Shown: positions 1 to 6,566 of the stretch, piece by piece
How positions within the stretch are numbered: the first letter of the stretch is position 1
How the letters are laid out: the number at the start of each line of letters is the position of its first letter
Assembly (NCBI RefSeq): GCF_002737765.1
Contig: NZ_PEGG01000031.1
Coordinates: 1-10,554, forward strand
DNA from: Caulobacter sp. B11
Lineage (GTDB): Bacteria; Pseudomonadota; Alphaproteobacteria; Caulobacterales; Caulobacteraceae
Direction: 5' to 3'
Length of the DNA stretch: 10,554 nucleotides
Made by a program: the position numbers and the translations under genes
Notes under the pieces: model-generated
Seen by the model: only the letters and a program-made list of their open reading frames with translations
Database searches by the model: none
Told to the model about the DNA's origin: nothing

Positions 1-692
1 GACCGACTTCCTGGGCCGCAACGACCTGTTCCAGAACGCTGTCCGCAAGATCGCGGCCGTCGGCCTGGATCACGTCGGCATCGACGCATCAACGCCGGCA
101 AGACCTCGGATTCCGAAGTCGTCGCCGACGTCCTGACCAACTGATCGCCCCATCGGCGAGAACATGGTCCTGCGTCGCTCGGCCCGGTTCAGCGTCGCCG
201 AAGGGCGCCGTGTCGACCTATATCCACAACGCCACCGCGCCCGAACTGGGCCGCATCGGCGTTTCTGGTGGCCATCGAAGGCGCCGGCGACCAGGCCAAG
301 ATCCAGGAACTGGGCCGCAAGATCGCCATGCACGTGCCGCGACGGCTCCGCTGTCGCTGTCGCCGGATGATCTGGACCAGGCCGCGATCGACAAGGAACG
401 CGCCATCTTCACCGAACAGGCGCTGGAATCGGGCAAGCCCCCGGCCGTCGTCGAAAAGATGGTCGAAGGCCGGATCCGCAAGTTCCTCGAAGAAGTCGTG
501 CTGCTGAAGCAAGCCTTCGTGATGAACCCGGACCAGACCGTCGAGCAGCTGGTCGCCGAGACCGGCAAGGAACTCGGTTCGACCCTGACGGTGAAGGGCT
601 TTGTTCGCCTCGCCCTCGGCGAAGGCGTTGAAAAGGCTCCGGCCGGTGATTTCGCCGCTGAAGTCGCTGCCATGACCGGCGGTCAGGCCTAG
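1..692 (+). CDS. tsf: Elongation factor Ts, 3' part, interrupted by apparent sequencing frameshifts
   Basis: EF-Ts is the cytosolic guanine-nucleotide exchange factor that regenerates EF-Tu-GTP during translation elongation. About 230 codons are present. The N-terminal part, including the UBA-like domain, lies off the left edge. The first readable residues ([18 protein letters not shown]) match the family's TDFVARN-type motif. Later blocks such as [16 protein letters not shown] and [18 protein letters not shown] also fit EF-Ts, and the gene ends at a TAG (690-692). The reading frame must be changed six times: base missing near 87, 141 and 150, extra base near 204 and 263, base missing near 335. 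After each change the EF-Ts sequence resumes without loss, which argues for sequencing error and not decay. From 336 to the stop the frame is clean. rpsB is the usual upstream partner but is outside the window. Confidence 0.93.
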   Translation, partial: PTSWAATTCSRTLSARSRPSAWITSASTHQRRQDLGFRSRRRRPDQLIAPSARTWSCVARPGSASPKGAVSTYIHNATAPELGRIGVSGGHRRRRRPGQDPGTGPQDRHARAATAPLSLSPDDLDQAAIDKERAIFTEQALESGKPPAVVEKMVEGRIRKFLEEVVLLKQAFVMNPDQTVEQLVAETGKELGSTLTVKGFVRLALGEGVEKAPAGDFAAEVAAMTGGQA

Positions 693-744
693 TCCAAGGC
701 TCCCAGGCGCGTCTTCGGACGGGCTCGGGATCCCTGAAGTCTTC

Positions 745-779
745 AAGGGCGCGGCGCGTTTGACGCGCGCCGCGCCCTT
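745..779 (+). terminator. GC-rich 14-bp hairpin downstream of tsf, candidate terminator
   Basis: A perfect 14-bp inverted repeat pairs 745-758 (AAGGGCGCGGCGCG) with 766-779 (CGCGCCGCGCCCTT) across a 7-base loop. It starts 53 bases after the tsf stop. Placement and stability suit a transcription end for an rpsB-tsf unit. The bases after the stem (GTCACG) do not form a T-run, so this is not a textbook intrinsic terminator. It could instead act with Rho, or protect the tsf mRNA 3' end. The pairing is directly visible; the function is inferred. Confidence 0.55.
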
Positions 780-803
780 GTCACGCCTGTGAAGTCTCGC
801 GGG

Positions 804-829
804 CGGCAAAACCGATCCCACTTTTGCCG
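804..829. repeat. 8-bp inverted repeat in the pyrH leader
   Basis: CGGCAAAA (804-811) is the exact reverse complement of TTTTGCCG (822-829), with 10 bases between. It lies 45 bases before the pyrH start and just after the stronger tsf hairpin. It could be a protein-binding dyad in a pyrH promoter region or a second small hairpin in a read-through transcript. No protein is assigned. I see no convincing -35/-10 pair next to it; the only hint is a CTATGT-like stretch at 838-843. Confidence 0.4.
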
Positions 830-874
830 AACGCGCACTATGTTGCGTCTCGACGACTCAGGAACAGCCGGCCC

Positions 875-1620
875 ATGTCCGATCTCAGCCCCCTCGCGCC
901 CAAACAGTACCGCCGCGTGCTCCTGAAGGTGTCGGGCGAGGTGCTGATGGGCGATACCCCTACGGGATCGACACCAACACCGTCGAAGCCGTGGCCCAGG
1001 ACATCGCCCAGATCGTCAAATCAGGCGTGGAGCTGTGCCTGGTGATCGGTGGCGGCAACATCTTTCGCGGCATGGCGGGCGCCGCCAAGGGCATGGAACG
1101 CTCCAGCGCCGACTATATGGGCATGCTGGCGACCGTGATGAACGCCCTGGCCATGCAGGATGCTCTCGAGCGCATCGGGGTCTCCACCCGCGTGCAGTCG
1201 GCTATTCCCATGGCGACCGTCTGCGAGCCCTATATTCGCCGCCGGGCTCAGCGCCACCTTGAGAAGGGGCGGGTGGTGATCTTCGCCGCAGGCACCGGCA
1301 ACCCGTTTTTCACGACCGATACAGCCGCCGCGCTTCGCGCCGCGGAAATGCAGTGTGACGCACTGTTCAAGGGCACCAGTGTCGACGGGGTCTATACCGC
1401 CGATCCCAAAAAGGATCCCGACGCCAAGCGCTATGATCGCCTCAGCTACATGGACGTCCTGGCCAAGGATTTGCGGGTCATGGACGCCTCAGCCGTGGCC
1501 TTGATGCGTGACAGCAATATTCCGATCATCGTGTTCTCGATCAAGGGACGGGGCAATCTGCTCACTGTCCTGCGAGGCGAGGGGACCCATACGGTCGTCT
1601 CCGACGATCGCGCCGCTTAG
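875..1620 (+). CDS. pyrH: UMP kinase (uridylate kinase), with one probable frameshift error
   Basis: PyrH phosphorylates UMP to UDP with ATP in the cytosol, the committed step toward UTP and CTP. It belongs to the amino-acid-kinase family and is not related to eukaryotic UMP/CMP kinases. Visible motifs are the N-terminal phosphate-binding [13 protein letters not shown], the [14 protein letters not shown] nucleotide/UMP-binding stretch and GVYTADP. With one base restored the protein is 248 aa, close to the family norm. The frame breaks in the C-run at 957-960: GD-TP before it and YGID after it belong together, so one C is probably missing. The start is ATG 875, with an AGGA 11 bases upstream; an in-frame ATG at 824 would add 17 residues with no family resemblance. 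frr follows after 19 bases. Confidence 0.95.
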
Positions 1621-1628
1621 TTCCAGCG

Positions 1629-1633
1629 AGGAG
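1629..1633 (+). promoter_or_regulatory. Ribosome binding site of frr
   Basis: AGGAG sits 6 bases before ATG 1640. It is the clearest Shine-Dalgarno sequence in the run and it fixes the frr start, although the frame is open far upstream into the end of pyrH. Confidence 0.7.
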
Positions 1634-1639
1634 AGCCAC

Positions 1640-2206
1640 ATGGCCGCCGCCGAAAAACCTGTTCTGGCCCGCTACAAGGACCGCATGGACAAGGCCGTCC
1701 TGTCCCTGAAGGAAGACTTCGCGGGGCTGCGCACCGGTCGCGCCTCCGCGGGCCTGCTCGACCAGATCATGGTCAATGCCTATGGCTCGATGGTGCAACT
1801 CAACACCGTCGCCTCGATCAGCGTGCCCGAGCCGCGCCAGATCAATGTCAATATCTGGGACAAGGGCGTCGTCTCGGCCGTTGAAAAGGCCATCCGCAAT
1901 TCCGACCTGGGTCTAAACCCCGTGGTCGAGGGCAATAATCTCCGGATTCCGATCCCGCCCCTGACCGAAGAGCGCCGCAAGGATCTGGTCAAGATCGCTG
2001 GCAAATACGCCGAGGCCCAGAAGGTCGCCGTTCGCAATATCCGTCGCGACGGCAATGACGACCTGAAGAAGGCCGAGAAGGCGAGCGTGATCAGCGAGGA
2101 CGAGCTGAAGAAGATGGAAACCGAGGTCCAGAAGATGACCGACGCGGCCATCAAGCAGGTCGACGAGGCCTTGAAAACCAAAGAACAAGAGATCATGCAG
2201 GTTTAG
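1640..2206 (+). CDS. frr: Ribosome recycling factor
   Basis: RRF, together with EF-G, splits post-termination ribosomes so that the subunits can be reused. The product is 188 aa, the usual size (about 185). The fold is a long three-helix bundle plus a small beta domain. Visible landmarks are RTGRAS (31-36), the beta-domain segment around NIWDKG (71-76), the signature NNLRIPIPPLTEERRK (99-114) and the basic helix VRNIRRDGND (131-140), which carries the conserved Arg that contacts 23S rRNA. The C-terminus is a charged helix. frr directly after pyrH is a widely conserved pairing. The reading frame is intact. Separation from pyrH by only 19 bases suggests co-transcription. Confidence 0.97.
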   Translation: MAAAEKPVLARYKDRMDKAVLSLKEDFAGLRTGRASAGLLDQIMVNAYGSMVQLNTVASISVPEPRQINVNIWDKGVVSAVEKAIRNSDLGLNPVVEGNNLRIPIPPLTEERRKDLVKIAGKYAEAQKVAVRNIRRDGNDDLKKAEKASVISEDELKKMETEVQKMTDAAIKQVDEALKTKEQEIMQV

Positions 2207-2246
2207 TCGTCACCGGTCGGGGAGACGAGAAGGAAGGCTTAAGCGT

Positions 2247-3020
2247 ATGGCGCCGACCACGGGCCTGCAGGATGTCTCGACGCACGCTGTTGGTGCGTCG
2301 CGGGGCCTGCACGTGGCCATCATCATGGACGGCAATGGGCGTTGGGCGAAGCGGCGTAATCTGCCGCGCGTCCTGGGCCACCGCGCCGGCGTGGCGGCGT
2401 TGAAGCGTACCGTCGAGGGCGCCCCCGCGCTTGGCGTGACCGTGCTGACGGTGTTTGGCTTCTCGACCGAGAACTGGAGCCGCCCGGCCAGCGAAGTCTC
2501 CGAACTGATGGCGCTGCTGAAGGCCTATGTTGAGTCGGATCTGGATCGGCTCGCCAAGGAAGGCGTCAGGGTTCGGATCATTGGCCGGCATACGGGCCTG
2601 CCCTCGGACGTGCTGGACGTGATCGAGCGCGCCGAACGACGGACCGCGGACAATCATCGTTTTCTGCTTCAGGTCGCCTTCAACTATGGCGGCCGGGCCG
2701 ACATTACCGACGCCGCCCGCCGCTTCGCCCAAGCTGTTGCGCTTGGCGAGGCCAAGGCTGAAGATCTTGATGAAGCGCGTTTTGAATCGCTGCTTTCAAC
2801 CGCCCAGGCGCCCGCGCCCGACCTGATCATCCGCACCAGTGGAGAGCGGCGTATTTCCAACTTCCTGCTTTGGGAATGCGCCTATTCGGAACTGGTGTTC
2901 CAGGATGTCCTGTGGCCCGACTACGGACCCGACGCCCTGGCCGCGGCCCTGACCGACTATCGAAGCCGTGATCGGCGCTATGGGGGCTTAGCTGCCGATG
3001 ACGTCGCCGTCGCCGGCTAA
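2247..3020 (+). CDS. uppS: Undecaprenyl-diphosphate synthase (cis-prenyltransferase)
   Basis: UppS condenses isopentenyl diphosphate onto farnesyl diphosphate with cis geometry to make the C55 carrier lipid for peptidoglycan and O-antigen. It acts at the inner face of the cytoplasmic membrane. The 257-aa product has all the family motifs: IIMDGNGRWAK (25-35), with D28 the presumed metal/diphosphate-binding Asp; GHRAG (44-48); FGFSTENW (70-77); FNYGGR (145-150); RTSGE (196-200); and the late acidic residue E215 in AYSELVF. The start at ATG 2247 is supported by AGGAAGG at 2231-2237, 9 bases upstream. About 20 variable residues precede the first motif, which is ordinary for the family. The 3' end overlaps cdsA by 23 bases, implying translational coupling. 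Confidence 0.96.
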   Translation: MAPTTGLQDVSTHAVGASRGLHVAIIMDGNGRWAKRRNLPRVLGHRAGVAALKRTVEGAPALGVTVLTVFGFSTENWSRPASEVSELMALLKAYVESDLDRLAKEGVRVRIIGRHTGLPSDVLDVIERAERRTADNHRFLLQVAFNYGGRADITDAARRFAQAVALGEAKAEDLDEARFESLLSTAQAPAPDLIIRTSGERRISNFLLWECAYSELVFQDVLWPDYGPDALAAALTDYRSRDRRYGGLAADDVAVAG

Positions 3021-3846
3021 GCGTTTCAATTGGACGAATTTGCGGGTGCGCGTGGTCTCGGCCACCGTGCTTGTACCCACCGTCGTGGCCGCCGTGTGGT
3101 TCGGCGGGGTCTGGTTCCTCGGGCTGATTGCGGTGGGCGTGGCCCTGCTCGCGCGCGAATGGGCGATGATGAGCGCCAAGCGCACCCCGATCGGCGTGGC
3201 GTCGGTCATCGCGGTCGCCGTGCTGGTGGCCCTGATCGCCGCCTATCGCGATCATTATTATCTGACATGGCCCCTGGTGATCGGCGGCGCGATCGCGGCG
3301 GCCCTGATCGCCCGCGGCGCGGTGGAGCGACGGGCCGACGCCGCCTATGGCGTGGTCTATATCGCGCCGGCCTGCATCGCCATGGTCTGGCTGCGCGAGG
3401 GCCCTGCGGGGCTCAGCTGGGTGCTGCTGATGTTCACGGTGACCTGGTTCGCTGATATTTTCGCGTTCGTTGTCGGCAGTCTCGCCAAGGGTCCCAAGCT
3501 CTGGCCGCGCTTTTCGCCGAACAAGACCTGGTCGGGCTTCTTTGGGGGCCTGGTCGCCGCGACCATCGGCGGCGTCTTCATCAAGCTGCTGGCCGATCTT
3601 CTGCCGGCCCTGCCGCCGATCGAAATCGGCTGGCCGGTCGTGGCGATCACCGGCTTTCTCGGCGGACTGGCGACCATGATGGGCGATCTTTGGGAGTCGA
3701 TGTTGAAGCGTCGCTTCGGCGTCAAGGACTCCGGAGATCTGATACCGGGTCATGGCGGCCTGCTGGACCGGGTAGATGGTCTGATGTTCGCCGCCATTGT
3801 CGTCGCCGGCGTTCGCCTTTTGGCGCAATGGGGTTGGTTGACGTGA
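2998..3846 (+). CDS. cdsA: Phosphatidate cytidylyltransferase (CDP-diglyceride synthase)
   Basis: CdsA is an integral inner-membrane enzyme that converts phosphatidic acid and CTP to CDP-diacylglycerol, the branch point for phospholipid synthesis. The product is 282 aa with a basic N-terminus and multiple hydrophobic segments (about 18-52, 66-83, 90-106, 117-131, 139-160, 181-203 and 211-228). The family signature is intact at 234-260: [14 protein letters not shown], then [11 protein letters not shown], with the metal-binding Asp residues present. ATG 2998 lies inside the end of uppS (23-base overlap) with only a weak GGGGG upstream, so translation probably depends on coupling. The stop at 3844-3846 overlaps the dxr GTG start. 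The order uppS-cdsA-dxr-rseP is common in proteobacteria. Confidence 0.96.
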   Translation: MTSPSPAKRFNWTNLRVRVVSATVLVPTVVAAVWFGGVWFLGLIAVGVALLAREWAMMSAKRTPIGVASVIAVAVLVALIAAYRDHYYLTWPLVIGGAIAAALIARGAVERRADAAYGVVYIAPACIAMVWLREGPAGLSWVLLMFTVTWFADIFAFVVGSLAKGPKLWPRFSPNKTWSGFFGGLVAATIGGVFIKLLADLLPALPPIEIGWPVVAITGFLGGLATMMGDLWESMLKRRFGVKDSGDLIPGHGGLLDRVDGLMFAAIVVAGVRLLAQWGWLT

Positions 3847-5033
3847 CCACGCCCCGCAAGGTGGTGGTCCTGGGGTCTACGGGCTCGATAGGCGTTTCGA
3901 CCCTAGACCTGTTCGCCCAAGCCCAGCTGGACGTCGAGATCCTGGCCCTGACGGCGGGCCGCAATGTCGAGAAACTGGCTGAGCAGGCCCGACGTTGGAG
4001 GCCCCGGATCGCCGTGATCGCCGATCCGGCGCTTCTGGGCGACCTTCGCCAAAGGCTTGCGGGCTCGGGTATCGAGACGGCCGCCGGCCCCGACGCGGTC
4101 GTGGAAGCGGCCGCCATGGGGGCTGACTGGGTGATGTCGGCGATCGTCGGCGCGGCGGGGCTGGCGCCGACGCTCGCCGCCGCGCGCACGGGCGCGGTGA
4201 TCGCCCTGGCCAACAAGGAGAGCCTGGTCTGCGCGGGCCCTGACCTGCTGGCCATCGCCCGGGCCGCCGGGGGATCGGTGATCCCGGTCGATTCCGAGCA
4301 TTCGGCGATCTTCCAGGTTTTGCAGCGCGACTGCCTGGACCGGGTCGCGCGCCTGATCCTCACCGCCTCGGGCGGACCGTTTCGCACCTGGACCCTGGAG
4401 GCCATGGCCCAGGCGACGCCGGCCCAGGCCGTGGCCCATCCCAACTGGTCGATGGGCGCCAAGATCTCGGTCGATTCCGCGACGATGATGAACAAGGGCC
4501 TCGAGATGATCGAAGCCTCCTATCTGTTCAGCACGCCTCAGGAACGCATCGATGTGGTGATCCACCCGCAATCGGTGATTCACAGCCTAGTGGAATATAC
4601 CGACGGTTCGACCCTGGCGCAGCTGGGGCCGCCGGACATGCGCAGCCCCATTTCCTGCGCCTATTCCTGGCCGGAACGGCTGGACTGGCCTGCGCAGCGC
4701 CTCGACCTGGCCGCTTATGCCCAACTGACCTTCGAGGCGCCCGACCACGACCGGTTTCCTTCCATCGGCATCGCGCGTGAAGCGCTGCGCCTCGGCGGGG
4801 GCGCTCCAGCGGCGATGAACGCGGCCAATGAGGTCGCGGTCGCGGCCTTCCTTGACCACCAGATCGGCTTTCTGGATATTGCCGGCGCGGTGGCGGGGAC
4901 CCTGGAACGCATGAATAGCCTTGGAGACCTCGCCACGACCGGCGGCGACGCCCTCGACAACGCCCTGATGACAGATGTCAGCGCTCGCCGCATTGCGGCC
5001 GAGGTTGTCGGTCAAGTTCACCGTCGAAACTGA
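3843..5033 (+). CDS. dxr: 1-deoxy-D-xylulose-5-phosphate reductoisomerase
   Basis: DXR (IspC) converts DXP to 2-C-methyl-D-erythritol 4-phosphate with NADPH, the first committed step of the MEP isoprenoid pathway, whose products feed UppS. Numbered from GTG 3843 the product is 396 aa, the normal length. The NADPH motif GSTGSIG is at 11-17 and ALANKES at 121-127. Metal ligands D150 and E152 lie in [11 protein letters not shown], and the substrate loop TASGGPFR is at 174-181. [20 protein letters not shown] at 204-223 carries the third metal ligand, E221, and [15 protein letters not shown] follows. The GTG start overlaps the cdsA stop (GTGA) and places the first beta strand five residues in, as expected. 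ATG 3828 is in frame and would add five residues, so the start is not certain. Confidence 0.96.
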   Translation: MTTPRKVVVLGSTGSIGVSTLDLFAQAQLDVEILALTAGRNVEKLAEQARRWRPRIAVIADPALLGDLRQRLAGSGIETAAGPDAVVEAAAMGADWVMSAIVGAAGLAPTLAAARTGAVIALANKESLVCAGPDLLAIARAAGGSVIPVDSEHSAIFQVLQRDCLDRVARLILTASGGPFRTWTLEAMAQATPAQAVAHPNWSMGAKISVDSATMMNKGLEMIEASYLFSTPQERIDVVIHPQSVIHSLVEYTDGSTLAQLGPPDMRSPISCAYSWPERLDWPAQRLDLAAYAQLTFEAPDHDRFPSIGIAREALRLGGGAPAAMNAANEVAVAAFLDHQIGFLDIAGAVAGTLERMNSLGDLATTGGDALDNALMTDVSARRIAAEVVGQVHRRN

Positions 5034-5052
5034 AGACGAGAAAAATCCCGAC

Positions 5053-6537
5053 ATGCTCGGCTTCATGCAGTCCGCCGCTTCCTACGTCATCGCCTTCCCG
5101 CTGGTTATCCTGCTGGTCGTGACGGTGCATGAGCTTGGGCACTTCTGGGCCGCCAAGGCCTTCGGGGTCGCGATCGATCGATTCGCCATCGGCTTCGGCC
5201 GGCCGATTCTCTCCTGGCGGGACAAGTCGGGCGTGCAGTGGCAACTCGGCTGGATCCCATTGGGCGGCTATGTGCGCTTCGCTGGCGACGAGAACGCCGC
5301 TAGCGTGCCCGATCAAGACGATCTGGCCAGCCTGCGGACGGCGATCGAGGCCCGGGAAGGCCGAGAGGCCGTCGCGCGCTACTTCCATTTCAAGCCCCTG
5401 TGGCAAAGAGCGATCGTGGTCGCGGCCGGGCCCGTGGCCAATTTCCTGCTGGCGATCGTGCTGTTCGCGGTCCTGCTCGGCGTGTTCGGCGAGACCGTTC
5501 GGCGGCCGATCGTCGGCGGCCTGATTGAAGGCGGCGCGGCGGCGCGCGCCGGATTCCAGCAGGGCGACGTGGTGCTGTCGGCCAATGGCCGTCACCTGAA
5601 GAGCTTCGACGATCTCGATCGGTTCGTGATGCTGCGCAGCGACGTGCCGATCCACTTCAAGGTCAAACGCGGCGACCGCGAGATCGACCTTGAGGCGACA
5701 CCGGCGCTGCAGTCGATTCCGGATGGCCTCGGCGGCAGCCAGAAGGGCGGCGTCCTCGGCTTTGGCGCGCCGGCCATCGTCGCTGAGGTTCAAAAGGGCT
5801 CGGCCGCCGAGGGCGCGGGCATCCAGCGAGGGGATGTGATCCAGCGGGTCGATGGCCGCCGCATCGGCAGTTTTGAAGACCTGACGGCGCTTGTTCGGGC
5901 CAAGGGCGCCCAACCCATCACCCTGAGCGTCTATCGGGGCGGCGAAACGCTCGACCTGACGGCCACGCCCCGGCTGGGCCAGGCGCCCGGCGCCGATGGC
6001 AAGACCGAGCGCAGGGTGCTGCTCGGCCTCAGCGGCGGCATTCCGCGCAGCCACGTCGAACGCATTCGCTACAACCCCATCCAGGCCGTCGGCGCGGGCA
6101 TGCGCCGGACCTGGGACGTGCTCGACACCACGGTCTACTATCTGGGGCGCATCATTCGCGGCCAGGTTTCCGCCGAGCAGATCGGCGGGCCGCTGGGCAT
6201 CGCCAAGACCTCGGGTCAGGTCGCCCAGGCCGGCGCCGCTGGCGCTCCGGATTTCCCGACCATGATGCTCGGGGCCGCGGTGGCGCTGCTCGGCCTATCG
6301 GCGATCCTGTCCGTCAGCATCGGTTTCATGAATCTGTTGCCAATACCCGTTCTGGACGGGGGGCATTTGCTGTTCTACGCCTATGAAGCGGTCGCGCGGC
6401 GGCCGTTGGGGGCGCGGCTGCAAGCGGCCGGCTATCGGGTTGGTCTTGCGCTGTTGCTGGGTTTCATGTTGTTCGCGACGTGGAATGATCTGCAGCGCTT
6501 GAGCGTGTTCAAATTTTTTGGCGGCCTCTTCTCGTGA
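5053..6537 (+). CDS. rseP: Site-2 intramembrane zinc metalloprotease (RseP / MmpA family)
   Basis: This is an inner-membrane S2P-family protease that cleaves single-pass membrane substrates. In E. coli RseP cuts the anti-sigma factor RseA, and in Caulobacter the homologue MmpA finishes degradation of the polarity factor PodJ. The 494-aa product has an N-terminal membrane helix with the zinc motif HELGH at 26-30. A second hydrophobic segment spans about 120-146 (AAGPVANF). Two PDZ domains lie at about 153-220 and 238-308, and the C-terminal membrane region carries the third zinc-ligand motif LDGG at 434-437. An acidic/helical stretch at 79-110 separates the first catalytic region from the second helix. 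ATG 5053 is preferred because the hydrophobic helix starts about ten residues later; the upstream GAAGACGAGA is a weak SD. The gene is 19 bases after dxr, and its stop lies in the bamA leader. Confidence 0.95.
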   Translation: MLGFMQSAASYVIAFPLVILLVVTVHELGHFWAAKAFGVAIDRFAIGFGRPILSWRDKSGVQWQLGWIPLGGYVRFAGDENAASVPDQDDLASLRTAIEAREGREAVARYFHFKPLWQRAIVVAAGPVANFLLAIVLFAVLLGVFGETVRRPIVGGLIEGGAAARAGFQQGDVVLSANGRHLKSFDDLDRFVMLRSDVPIHFKVKRGDREIDLEATPALQSIPDGLGGSQKGGVLGFGAPAIVAEVQKGSAAEGAGIQRGDVIQRVDGRRIGSFEDLTALVRAKGAQPITLSVYRGGETLDLTATPRLGQAPGADGKTERRVLLGLSGGIPRSHVERIRYNPIQAVGAGMRRTWDVLDTTVYYLGRIIRGQVSAEQIGGPLGIAKTSGQVAQAGAAGAPDFPTMMLGAAVALLGLSAILSVSIGFMNLLPIPVLDGGHLLFYAYEAVARRPLGARLQAAGYRVGLALLLGFMLFATWNDLQRLSVFKFFGGLFS

Positions 6538-6546
6538 AAGGCCGCC
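6520..6546 (+). promoter_or_regulatory. Hairpin across the rseP stop and bamA leader
   Basis: GGCGGCCT (6520-6527) pairs perfectly with AGGCCGCC (6539-6546) over an 11-base loop containing the rseP stop. A T6 run (6514-6519) precedes it and TTTC follows. The only purine-rich stretch before the bamA ATGs (AAAGG, 6537-6541) falls inside or next to the stem. It could tune bamA translation or mark an internal processing point. Pairing is seen; function is inferred and could be coincidental in GC-rich DNA. Confidence 0.35.
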
Positions 6547-6566
6547 TTTCGTCCATGATTGGTCCC

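Noticed and set aside
142..144. TGA in the tsf region suggesting a gene end and a new gene after it
   Set aside because: EF-Ts sequence continues on both sides when a single base is restored, and no second gene is needed.
2193..2732. A - strand open frame between frr and uppS as a possible divergent gene
   Set aside because: It is antisense to uppS and lacks a plausible SD or recognisable family. The 40-bp frr-uppS gap holds only the uppS ribosome binding site.
2827..3828. A 333-codon open frame on the - strand opposite uppS/cdsA
   Set aside because: Its translation is His/Arg/Asp-rich low complexity, typical of the antisense of GC-rich genes. The + strand holds complete uppS and cdsA with intact motifs.
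4978..6054. A 358-codon open frame on the - strand opposite rseP
   Set aside because: It is antisense to a well-supported RseP, with no recognisable domain and atypical composition.
6538..6550. Small GAAAGG/CCTTTC palindrome as an intrinsic terminator between rseP and bamA
   Set aside because: The stem is only 6 bp with a 3-base loop and no T-run, and termination here would cut off bamA, which has no other obvious promoter nearby.
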